Source: a virus. From it: DNA of 44,486 nucleotides. Made by a program: the position numbers and the translations under genes. Under the pieces are notes generated by a model. The model did no database searches, was not told the DNA's origin, and worked only from the letters and a program-made list of their open reading frames with translations. Where the stretch lies: positions 1-44,486 of IMG/VR virus record IMGVR_UViG_3300023216_001153. The stretch is one strand, 5' to 3'. Numbering within the stretch: the stretch's first letter is position 1; each line of letters begins with the position of its first letter. Of this stretch, positions 38,888 through 44,486 are shown one piece after another.

Positions 38888-38923
38888 AAGGTGGTGGAGG
38901 TGAATAAGGTGGTGGAGGTGAAT
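38888..38923 (+). repeat. Perfect 18-bp tandem duplication containing an RBS
   Basis: AAGGTGGTGGAGGTGAAT occurs twice in a row (38888-38905 and 38906-38923). Each copy contains GGAGGTGA, a full match to the 16S anti-Shine-Dalgarno core. The second copy lies directly upstream of the start of the small frame at 38922. Confidence 0.85.
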
Positions 38924-39056
38924 GGAGAAAATGATTGACTTCGAGATGGGATATGATAAGCTTTTCAATGGTAGCTCATTAAGATTTCTAAACATTCATA
39001 TGTTTGGCTCCTGTTTCTTGGTGGGCTGCCTAATGAAAGGAGCATATGGATATTAA
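38922..39056 (+). CDS. Possible micro-protein, 44 aa
   Basis: ATG 38922, or the in-frame ATG 38931, follows GGAGGTGA, a very strong RBS. The product (MEKMIDFEMGYDKLFNGSSL...) has a hydrophobic C-terminal half (IHMFGSCFLVGCLMKGAYGY) with two Cys. It overlaps the next gene by 11 bp. The RBS and the overlap favour a real gene, but no family is known to me. Confidence 0.45.
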   Translation: MEKMIDFEMGYDKLFNGSSLRFLNIHMFGSCFLVGCLMKGAYGY

Positions 39057-39381
39057 AGATTGGTTACTTAAGGAGGAAAAGGAAGAGGTCTTCCTGATCC
39101 AGGACATTTCAAAGCATGGCTGCAGTGGAGGCGTCTGTGGTATCATCTACTACAATGAGACCGTGAAGTTCCACGACGATCATGAGAGAGAAATTTGGGA
39201 CCTGTTACATGAGTACGCGCAAAACGAAGGCGAGAAGCTGATAGACAAGGTTGCGCAGGTATCCAAGGATGTCGGATCGCTGACCCAGTTGAAGAATGAA
39301 CTGGTGTGGTGGGCCGTTGAAGTCAGAGCTCACGAGATCTGCAGTGAGCGTGAAAGGTATAGTGCTATAGGCGCAGCTTAA
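39046..39381 (+). CDS. Conserved-looking phage protein of unknown function, 111 aa
   Basis: A 111-residue acidic protein with an RBS AAAGGAG 4 bp upstream. MDIKDWLLKEEKEEVFLIQD is followed by HGCSGGVCGIIYYNETVKFH, a helix-rich C-terminal half and WWAVEVRAHEICSERERYSA. The CSGGVCG...Y..T..F.D.H..EIW pattern is one I have seen in small phage proteins without a function. It is the best-supported gene within the repeat region and separates units 1-3 from 4-7. Confidence 0.7.
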   Translation: MDIKDWLLKEEKEEVFLIQDISKHGCSGGVCGIIYYNETVKFHDDHEREIWDLLHEYAQNEGEKLIDKVAQVSKDVGSLTQLKNELVWWAVEVRAHEICSERERYSAIGAA

Positions 39382-39445
39382 TCCCGTTTATAATGAAAAC
39401 GTTTGCTATAGTTCTAGCTGTATTATTAATTACTAGATCCGGCCG
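39380..39445 (+). repeat. Array repeat unit 4 (degenerate)
   Basis: AATCCCGTTT at 39380-39389, then AAAACGT at 39396-39402, a weak AT box near 39424 and GC-rich CGGCCG at 39440-39445. The micro-gene at 39393 starts inside it. Confidence 0.4.
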
Positions 39446-39500
39446 CATCCTGCTGCTGGTGGGGATCACGAGCTTTGCATGGTGGTTGCACCTTCAGTGA
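39393..39500 (+). CDS. Micro membrane protein, 35 aa
   Basis: A 35-residue hydrophobic frame (MKTFAIVLAVLLITRSGRIL, then LLVGITSFAWWLHLQ), one or two membrane spans. It starts within the degenerate repeat unit 4 and ends one base before box A of unit 5. No RBS is visible. It may be a coding version of the repeat. Confidence 0.4.
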   Translation: MKTFAIVLAVLLITRSGRILLLVGITSFAWWLHLQ

Positions 39501-39590
39501 AATTCCCGTTCCCGTTTCTCACGTCAGATGTCATGTTAATCCTTAATATATAGACCGCTTCGCTCGCGCCAGCGCCCTCGCGCTGACGAA
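39499..39590 (+). repeat. Array repeat unit 5
   Basis: Box A ATTCCCGTTCCCGTTT at 39502. ACGTCA at 39521-39526, 17 bp before TAATAT at 39544-39549. GC hairpin CAGCGC/GCGCTG (39570-39585, loop CCTC). Confidence 0.65.
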
Positions 39591-39639
39591 AAGAGTTAGC
39601 ATTACCAACACTTTTTGAATTACGAAGTGTTCCCTTCAG

Positions 39640-39722
39640 GAAATGAAAATCCCGTTGCCGTTTAAAACGTCAGTGTTTATGTGGGGTATTTAATATATAA
39701 GAAGTCTCCGCGGGCGCGGCAG
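39640..39722 (+). repeat. Array repeat unit 6
   Basis: Box A AATCCCGTTGCCGTTT at 39648. AAAACGTCA ending 39672, 18 bp before TAATAT at 39691-39696 within TTTAATATATAAGAAG. Palindrome CCGCGG at 39708-39713. Confidence 0.65.
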
Positions 39723-39805
39723 CGCAAATCCGTTTACCAAGAAAGAAAACGCAAGTTAAATCAATACTTTTTCATTGATCCTTCTCCCCCACCAAACAGA
39801 TGTCT

Positions 39806-39899
39806 GGAGATGAGAATCCCGTTCCCATTCAAAACGTCAAGGTTTGCGTGGTTTTTAATATAAGAACTGGGGAACGGGCCTGGCCCGACCAGTTCCCCT
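39806..39899 (+). repeat. Array repeat unit 7
   Basis: GGAGATGAG, then box A AATCCCGTTCCCATT at 39815. ACGTCA at 39834-39839, 16 bp before TAATAT at 39856-39861. A strong nested hairpin follows: AACTGG/CCAGTT (39865-39870, 39889-39894) around CGGGC/GCCCG. Confidence 0.65.
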
Positions 39900-39935
39900 G
39901 CATCTTAAAAAATTTCAAGCTGTTGAATATATTTG

Positions 39936-39965
39936 TTGACTTATCTTAATGGGATAAGGTAAGAT
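39936..39965 (+). promoter_or_regulatory. Candidate promoter for the gene at 39991
   Basis: TTGACT at 39936-39941 and TAAGAT at 39960-39965 with an 18-bp spacer. It is followed by an RBS and ATG at 39991. It shares TTGAC...AATGGGAT with the site at 31314. Confidence 0.5.
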
Positions 39966-39990
39966 AATAATTGAAAGGAGTACAAACATT

Positions 39991-40251
39991 ATGGCGACTA
40001 ATCAAATTGTTGAACTCAAGTCATTAGTTATGACAAGTAAAAACAATAATGAAATAGTTGAACGATTAAAATCTTTTCTTGAAAAAATGAGTAAAGAGAA
40101 AAGAGTTAATTGGCAAATGTTGGCTTGTTATTTAGATGGTAAAATATTTGAATTTATACAAGCTAACCAAGACAATGAGGTAGTAATGAAATTTGCTACT
40201 GAACTTGTCGGAGAACTTGCTGACCAGTTCAACCTAACACGCAACATATGA
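39991..40251 (+). CDS. Unknown helical protein, 86 aa
   Basis: An 86-residue helical protein (MATNQIVELKSLVMTSKNNN..., then RVNWQMLACYLDGKIFEFIQ) with its own promoter-like sequence and the RBS AAAGGAG 11 bp upstream. No family known to me. It overlaps a tiny membrane protein gene by 4 bp (ATGA). Its stand-alone promoter suggests it is expressed independently of the late block. Confidence 0.6.
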   Translation: MATNQIVELKSLVMTSKNNNEIVERLKSFLEKMSKEKRVNWQMLACYLDGKIFEFIQANQDNEVVMKFATELVGELADQFNLTRNI

Positions 40252-40325
40252 TTATAGATAATCCATTTATATTCTATCCATTAATATTTATAATTGGATT
40301 AATCATTATATATTTATATGGTTAA
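40248..40325 (+). CDS. Micro membrane protein, 25 aa
   Basis: A 25-residue hydrophobic frame (MIIDNPFIFYPLIFIIGLII, ending IYLYG) coupled to the preceding gene by ATGA and followed at once by a terminator. The combination of overlap and terminator supports expression. One membrane span. Function unknown. Confidence 0.5.
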   Translation: MIIDNPFIFYPLIFIIGLIIIYLYG

Positions 40326-40360
40326 CTAATTCCATAGACCTAACAAGCCAAAGGAATAGA

Positions 40361-40400
40361 ACGCAACGCGACTTAACAATCGCGTTGCGTTTGTTATTTA
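40361..40400 (+). terminator. Rho-independent terminator
   Basis: ACGCAACGCGA (40361-40371) and TCGCGTTGCGT (40380-40390) form a perfect 11-bp stem with an 8-nt loop, followed by TTGTTATTTA. It ends the two-gene unit starting at 39991. Confidence 0.75.
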
Positions 40401-40605
40401 TAAAGTAAGGTATCCACCTAAACCCCAAAATCCATTAAGCCCAATCTCAACCCCCCATTACCCCCTTTTGCGTTGATGTTGCTTATAAAGAGCGCTAGAG
40501 TGCAAGATAAACGCAAACAATTCTGAAAAAATACTTATGAAAAAGGATGCTTAAAAGGATGCTTAATTTCCTACATTTTATAAAAAATATTTTACTTTTA
40601 ATAAT
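40401..40605 (+). other. Intergenic region with 12-bp tandem repeat
   Basis: AAAAGGATGCTT occurs twice in tandem (40541-40552 and 40553-40564), shortly before the methyltransferase gene. The rest is AT-rich without a convincing gene. It may carry the promoter of the downstream block. Confidence 0.45.
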
Positions 40606-41301
40606 ATGATGCAATCTTTGGGGGATGGAAGCGTGAGATTTAAAAAGAAGTATCATGCTCCTTTCTCTGAAACGTACACTATTCTTAAGGAACTGCTTAA
40701 AGGCAAAACAAAAATTCTAGAAGTGGGCCCTGGCAGAATACTTAAATTTCCCTTAGCCACGCATTCGTGTGGTTCTGAAAGCTGCGATTTTTCAGCAGAT
40801 CCATTGCCTTATAAGGACAAGGAATTTGATTTCGTTTACTGTCGTCATGTGGTGGAGGATCTATACAATCCTTTTTTATTAATGCAAGAAATGAGCCGTA
40901 TAGGAAAGGCGGGGTATATTGAAACACCATCGCCCTTGGTGGAGATGACCCGTGGAATAGACGGTAAGGAAGGTGTTCCTACGAGCCAGTGGAGAGGATA
41001 TCATCACCACCGTTATTTTGTCTGGAATCATGAAGATGTTTTAAATTTTTTAACTAAATATCCTGTTGTTGAATATGCTCAAACCAACGATGCGGAAATG
41101 GAAAGGGTTTTAAACAAGCATCCTTTTACCTGGCAAACCTATTATTTATGGACAGATAAAATTAAGTATCACCATTTTCAACATCATTTGGATGCAAGTA
41201 TGGTTCAAGGGAAATATACTGCCTTGATTGAAAAGGCAGTACAACAAAGCAATACTAACTCTTACCATTTTTTTAAAGATAGGAAGGAATTGTTTAAGTG
41301 A
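40606..41301 (+). CDS. Class I SAM-dependent methyltransferase
   Basis: This protein has TKILEVGPGRILKFPLA (motif I, E-x-G-x-G), SCDFSADPLPYKDKEFDFVY, CRHVVEDLYNPFLLMQEMSR (motif IV/post-motif) and GKAGYIETPSPLVEM. This is the Methyltransf_11-type order ending in QWRGYHHHRYFVW. The frame starts at ATG 40606 without an RBS. A GTG at 40633 after GGGGGATGGAAGC is an attractive alternative start (222 residues). Related phage and bacterial enzymes act on sugars or lipids. It lies far from the glycosyltransferases. Overlaps the next gene as GTGA. Confidence 0.7.
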   Translation: MMQSLGDGSVRFKKKYHAPFSETYTILKELLKGKTKILEVGPGRILKFPLATHSCGSESCDFSADPLPYKDKEFDFVYCRHVVEDLYNPFLLMQEMSRIGKAGYIETPSPLVEMTRGIDGKEGVPTSQWRGYHHHRYFVWNHEDVLNFLTKYPVVEYAQTNDAEMERVLNKHPFTWQTYYLWTDKIKYHHFQHHLDASMVQGKYTALIEKAVQQSNTNSYHFFKDRKELFK

Positions 41302-41510
41302 GTCCAATGTCAATATTAGTCGTCATCCTATTGAGTGTAAATCTTGAATATACGTATTATCCGATGGGTGAATATGATAATTGTTTTGACAGCGGTATGC
41401 TTATAATTGAAGAGATTGCACAGCATCATACACAAACAAAAGACAAAAATCAGGGTTATTATACGAAGGATGGAAAATTAGTAGTGGGGCATTACTGTCA
41501 AAAAAAATGA
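41298..41510 (+). CDS. Small, possibly exported protein
   Basis: GTG 41298 overlaps the methyltransferase stop. An ATG at 41307 is also possible. The 67-70-residue product has a short hydrophobic N-terminus (MSILVVILLSVNLEYTYYPM), EYDNCFDSGMLIIEEIAQHH and a terminal GHYCQKK. The C...C spacing recalls the minus-strand protein ending at 31004. Its last codons are partly duplicated at 41765. Confidence 0.5.
   Translation: MSPMSILVVILLSVNLEYTYYPMGEYDNCFDSGMLIIEEIAQHHTQTKDKNQGYYTKDGKLVVGHYCQKK
41474..41508 (+). repeat. Imperfect direct repeat, copy 1
   Basis: About 34 bp around AAATTAGTAGTGGGGCATTA, closely matching 41765-41798. The two copies bracket the Lys/Tyr-rich gene. Confidence 0.6.
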
Positions 41511-41809
41511 GAGAATATTATATCCAGAACAAGGAACGGATCAAAGCGTACGGCAGGAACTACTACTATCAGCATCAAGAACAGGTGAAGAAGTACCGGG
41601 TAAAGCACAGAGAAAAAATGATGGCATATAGTAAAAAATACTCCCTGGAAAATAGGGAAATGATGAAAGAATACAGGTTAAAGAACAAAGAACGGTTCAA
41701 AGAGTATCACAGAAAATACTATCAAAGAAATAAAATACGGATAAAGGAAAAATATTGCCAAAAGAAATTAGGAGTTGGGGCACTACTGTCAATAAATGCA
41801 GTGTTATGA
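41507..41809 (+). CDS. Lys/Tyr/Arg-rich repeat protein, 100 aa
   Basis: A 100-residue protein built of a repeated unit of the form KxRxKEYxRKYYxxN: MREYYIQNKERIKAYGRNYY, YRVKHREKMMAYSKKYSLEN, EYRLKNKERFKEYHRKYYQR. Such repeats occur N-terminal to HNH endonucleases in phages, but no HNH domain follows here. It may be a remnant. The C-terminus (KYCQKKLGVGALLSINAVL) derives from a DNA copy of the end of the preceding gene. Confidence 0.5.
   Translation: MREYYIQNKERIKAYGRNYYYQHQEQVKKYRVKHREKMMAYSKKYSLENREMMKEYRLKNKERFKEYHRKYYQRNKIRIKEKYCQKKLGVGALLSINAVL
41765..41798 (+). repeat. Imperfect direct repeat, copy 2
   Basis: AAATTAGGAGTTGGGGCACT and onward, the second copy of the repeat at 41474, with one extra T and a few substitutions. 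Confidence 0.6.
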
Positions 41810-41838
41810 TAAAAGAATAAAGGAGCTAGAGATCAAAT

Positions 41839-43317
41839 ATGGAATTAGAACTTCTTCCAAGAGAAAAATTAGAAACCATTAAAAAATATCTGGACGCACA
41901 AAAAATTCTCATGAGCCGAGAAAATTTTATCTATTTTGTACTCCAGGTATGGCCTGACTTTGTTTATCGAAAAGGAACTATTAAAGCGAACTGGGGCCAC
42001 CATCAGCTGGTCGCTGAAAAGTTTACCCGTATCGCGAATGGGACGCTAAAACGATTGATCGTCAACATGCCTCCGCGTCACACTAAATCTGAATTTGCTT
42101 CCTATCTTCTACCCGCATGGATCATTGGTAGGAACCCTAAAGCCAAGATTATGCAAGTTTCACATAATGCAGAATTATCCCAACGTTTTGGTCGGAAGGT
42201 GAGAAACCTTGTTGACTCTGACGAATACAAAGAAATTTTCCAGAACGTTTCGCTCTCCCCCGATTCGAAAGCAGCGGGACGTTGGGAAACTAACCAAGGA
42301 GGTGAGTACTATGCAGCGGGTGTAGGAGGATCAATCACAGGTCGTGGAGCAGATGTCCTGATCATTGATGACCCTCATACTGAACAAAATACGGGGTCCA
42401 AGGATTCGTTTGAAAAAACGTACGAGTGGTATACGTCGGGTCCGCGTCAACGTCTACAACCCGGTGGCGCTATTGTCCTGGTTATGACGAGATGGGCAAC
42501 CAACGATCTTACGGGGAAACTTCTCCGCGAACAGCGGAACCCAGGAGCCGATCAATGGGAAGTGATTGAGTTTCCTGCGATCCTTCCTAACGAGAAACCG
42601 GTGTGGCCAGAATACTGGTCGATCGAATCTTTGTTGGGAACTAAATCTTCCATTCCTGTGACCAAATGGAATGCCCAGTATATGCAGAATCCCACTTCGG
42701 AAGAAGGGGCGATTCTTAAACGACAATGGTGGGTACCATGGGAAGAAGACCGTCTGCCTAAGATTAGTCATATTATTCAAAGTTATGATACCGCATTTTC
42801 TAAAAAGGAAACGGCGGACTATTCAGCTATTACCACGTGGGGTGTCTTTACGCCGTACGAGGATTATAAACCCGCTTTAATTCTGCTGGACGCTTTAAGG
42901 GGACGGTTTGATTTCCCAGAGCTCAAGCTGGTGGCTTTTGACCAGTACAAATACTGGGAACCGGAAACCGTGGTCATTGAACGGAAGGCGACGGGCGAGC
43001 CACTCATCCAGGAGATGCGTAAAATGGGGATACCCGTTGTGGACTTTGTTCCTGTTAAAGGAAAAGACAAGCATGCACGGGTTCACGCGTGTGCACCTGT
43101 CTTTGAATCCGGTCAGGTCTTCTATCCTGCCGAAGAGAAATTCGCCGAAGATGTCATCGAGGAATGCGCTTCGTTTCCCTTCGGAGATCATGATGACTAT
43201 GTCGACAGCACTACACAGGCTGTGTTAAGATACCGGAAAGGTAACTTTGTCAGTTTGTTTACTGACGAGGAAAGAGAAAAAAAAGTTAAGGGGGAAAGGC
43301 CCAGATATTATTTTTAA
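41839..43317 (+). CDS. terL: Terminase large subunit
   Basis: The 492-residue motor-nuclease. ATPase: VNMPPRHTKSEF (Walker A-like, residues 76-86), ADVLIIDDP (Walker B, D177-D178) and VLVMTRWATNDL (coupling motif). Nuclease: SYDTAFSK (D317), VVIERKATGEPL (E381) and FGDHDDYVDSTTQAV (D452-D453). All catalytic acids are present. RBS AAGGAGC lies upstream. This type is a Terminase_6-like large subunit. It packages DNA into the prohead together with the small subunit at 37081. The following genes go on into the head block beyond the right edge. Confidence 0.95.
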   Translation: MELELLPREKLETIKKYLDAQKILMSRENFIYFVLQVWPDFVYRKGTIKANWGHHQLVAEKFTRIANGTLKRLIVNMPPRHTKSEFASYLLPAWIIGRNPKAKIMQVSHNAELSQRFGRKVRNLVDSDEYKEIFQNVSLSPDSKAAGRWETNQGGEYYAAGVGGSITGRGADVLIIDDPHTEQNTGSKDSFEKTYEWYTSGPRQRLQPGGAIVLVMTRWATNDLTGKLLREQRNPGADQWEVIEFPAILPNEKPVWPEYWSIESLLGTKSSIPVTKWNAQYMQNPTSEEGAILKRQWWVPWEEDRLPKISHIIQSYDTAFSKKETADYSAITTWGVFTPYEDYKPALILLDALRGRFDFPELKLVAFDQYKYWEPETVVIERKATGEPLIQEMRKMGIPVVDFVPVKGKDKHARVHACAPVFESGQVFYPAEEKFAEDVIEECASFPFGDHDDYVDSTTQAVLRYRKGNFVSLFTDEEREKKVKGERPRYYF

Positions 43318-43319
43318 TC

Positions 43320-43493
43320 ATGCCTAAAGGGAAGAAAAGACGAAGTAAAAGAAAATACATTGTTCATTCTAAAGGACCAATTATTCCTATTGATGAATGG
43401 CCAAATCCAGGATTTGGTAGAATTAAAAAACCAACTTTACACGCAAAAGGCGGTTTAATGAGAAAACCTAAACTAGCGAAAAGAGGATTCTAA
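43320..43493 (+). CDS. Basic micro-protein after terL, 57 aa
   Basis: A 57-residue basic protein (MPKGKKRRSKRKYIVHSKGP, then IIPIDEWPNPGFGRIKKPTL) ending in KLAKRGF. It starts 2 bp after the terL stop and overlaps the next start (TAATG). Similar short basic proteins between terL and portal are seen in marine phages as I recall. No function is known. Confidence 0.65.
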   Translation: MPKGKKRRSKRKYIVHSKGPIIPIDEWPNPGFGRIKKPTLHAKGGLMRKPKLAKRGF

Positions 43494-44486
43494 TGCCAAT
43501 CGATCAGTTATCTAAATATCCAATTGTACCCGAAGTTCCTGCACCAACAGGAATTGATAATCTTGATGAAGAGGTTGTTGAAGAAGAAGAAGTTACATGG
43601 AAAGATTTTCCTGCTCCAGGAACAATTTTTCAACGTAATCTTAACGAGCGGGAAAAAGTAGCCGTTAAGAATTTTGGTCAGGGACTTGTCAATTTTCAGG
43701 AACAACTGTCTTTGGACCTTATTCCAGGCCTCGGTGAACAGCGAATGGCCGGATATGGTACTGAAGAAGTTCAACTTATGATTGAAGCTGCCAAACGTAA
43801 GGATGTGCCATCAACCATCGTTCACGGTGTTGGAGTTCCTATCATGGCTGCGGGAACGTTTCCATGGTGGTTCGGTATTCCGGGTAAATGGGCGGCTAGG
43901 GCTTATCGAGCAGCAACGGCTCCTTTCAGACAAAAGGCTAGAGGCTATTTTACCGCAACCGCAGAAATGATTGGGTCAGGACAGTATTCATTTGTTGCTA
44001 ATGCTTTGAATACTCCACAAAAAAGGGTAGCGTACGAACACTGGTTAAAAGGATTACCTGAATATCGTTCAGTGGCTGATCAGGAAATGATCCGAAGAAA
44101 CATTGACGAGTTCCTACAACTTCCTCCAGAACGAATTCAACTAGGGGTAGTCTCTGAAAATAAAAGATTAGTTAAAGAACAGACAACCCAACATCAAATC
44201 GCCGTTAAAGATAAAACAGAGATGCTGCAAAGCGGATCGGTTCCAACCAGGATTACTGAGAAGTTTAGTTTAGGGGAGAGTCTCGCGCCTGTTCGAACGG
44301 GAGCGCAGGCAACAACCAGTGAATTTTTAGGTTCGCATGCCTACGACGTGATTGGCATGGCCAACTTTAATCAGATGCCGGTTAAAAATATGGTGGAGTA
44401 TTTAGCCGGGATGGTTCGATCGGGTAAATTGAAAAAGGAAGAATTATTCGATGCAGGACTGTTAAAACTTGATGCGGCTAATAAGC
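43493..44486 (+). CDS. Large virion protein candidate, 3' end beyond window
   Basis: The frame is open from ATG 43493 to the right edge (331 codons seen). The product starts MPIDQLSKYPIVPEVPAPTG and has an acidic patch (LDEEVVEEEEV). Around residues 110-140 there is a hydrophobic stretch (HGVGVPIMAAGTFPWWFGIP). The rest is helical, with an alanine-rich middle. Position after terL and the micro-protein suggests a structural or ejection protein. It is not recognisable as portal from this part. Confidence 0.55.
   Translation, partial: MPIDQLSKYPIVPEVPAPTGIDNLDEEVVEEEEVTWKDFPAPGTIFQRNLNEREKVAVKNFGQGLVNFQEQLSLDLIPGLGEQRMAGYGTEEVQLMIEAAKRKDVPSTIVHGVGVPIMAAGTFPWWFGIPGKWAARAYRAATAPFRQKARGYFTATAEMIGSGQYSFVANALNTPQKRVAYEHWLKGLPEYRSVADQEMIRRNIDEFLQLPPERIQLGVVSENKRLVKEQTTQHQIAVKDKTEMLQSGSVPTRITEKFSLGESLAPVRTGAQATTSEFLGSHAYDVIGMANFNQMPVKNMVEYLAGMVRSGKLKKEELFDAGLLKLDAANK

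Larger units (their letters stand above)
38446..38921 (+). other. 476-bp gene-poor stretch with repeats and a promoter
   Basis: This stretch holds the end of repeat unit 1, a sigma70-like promoter (38523-38551), a hairpin (38569-38598), repeat units 2 and 3, and an 18-bp tandem duplication at 38888-38923. I see no convincing gene in it. A 243-bp open frame through units 2 and 3 is not supported. Confidence 0.55.
39501..39990 (+). other. 490-bp gene-poor stretch with repeat units 5 to 7
   Basis: Apart from repeat units 5-7 and the promoter at 39936, no convincing gene is seen. The 183-bp open frame 39681-39863 lies between the AT boxes of units 6 and 7 and is probably a by-product of the repeats. 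Confidence 0.5.

Noticed and set aside
38665-38907. 80-codon open frame through repeat units 2 and 3
   Set aside because: It starts with a weak codon inside the repeat, has no RBS, and its product is low-complexity. The repeat array is the simpler reading.
39681-39863. 60-codon open frame between repeat units 6 and 7
   Set aside because: It begins inside the AT box of unit 6 and ends in that of unit 7, has no RBS, and its sequence is explained by the repeats.
38425-39900. CRISPR array
   Set aside because: Units are long, divergent and irregularly spaced, with genes between them. There are no short identical repeats with unique spacers and no cas genes.
1-44486. tRNA, integrase, lysogeny repressor and endolysin genes
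   Set aside because: I looked for the TPsiC-loop motif, tyrosine and serine recombinase motifs and lysozyme or amidase motifs and saw none. The winged-helix-like gene at 36392 is too weak to call a lysogeny repressor.

Overview
This window is a piece of a tailed-bacteriophage genome, most likely a marine short-tailed (podovirus-like) phage of an AT-rich heterotrophic bacterium. The evidence is dense gene packing with ATGA/TAATG stop-start overlaps, a terminase pair, a family A DNA polymerase, very large virion proteins of the ejection-protein type, and tail genes that resemble those of marine cyanophages and pelagiphages. The host and morphology are inferences. No integrase, tRNA gene, CRISPR array or insertion sequence was seen. 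Both ends lie inside open genes, and portal, scaffold and major capsid genes were not found, so this is not the whole genome as a linear unit. The missing head genes would fit beyond the right edge, after the large terminase.

Layout, left to right. 1-2505: tail fibre and adhesin genes (one cut by the edge). 2550-7867: nine consecutive small genes, of which eight carry an iron 2-oxoglutarate (2OG) oxygenase signature and the first is a divergent relative. 7916-20759: virion genes, including a 730-residue tail or head-closure protein, two glycosyltransferases, a GNAT-like protein and three large candidate internal virion proteins. 20772-30506: replication and recombination genes (PD-(D/E)XK exonuclease, antisense SNF2-type helicase, archaeo-eukaryotic primase, UvrD-type helicase, PP-loop PAPS-reductase-like enzyme, DUF3310-like protein, PolA with Leu at the 762-equivalent site). 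30503-31270: three small minus-strand genes. 31362-36314: a run of small accessory genes (zinc-ribbon, HTH, RHH, methyltransferase, lipoprotein, lysine-rich micro-proteins, tiny membrane proteins). 36392-37080: a divergent winged-helix-like gene and an iteron-like control region. 37081-38445: small terminase, HEVLH metallopeptidase-like protein and VRR-NUC nuclease. 38425-39900: a gene-poor region with seven copies of a dispersed repeat. 39991-44486: small genes, a second methyltransferase, the large terminase and the start of another virion gene.

How it works together: the plus-strand modules read as lytic-phage early, replication and late blocks. The oxygenases and glycosyltransferases sit inside the structural block, next to tail fibre genes. 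This suggests, but does not prove, modification of virion proteins or surface glycans. The strongest candidates for something undescribed are the nine-gene oxygenase cassette and the seven-unit repeat array between the two terminase genes. The array units combine a promoter-like spacing, GC-rich palindromes and possible micro-ORFs.
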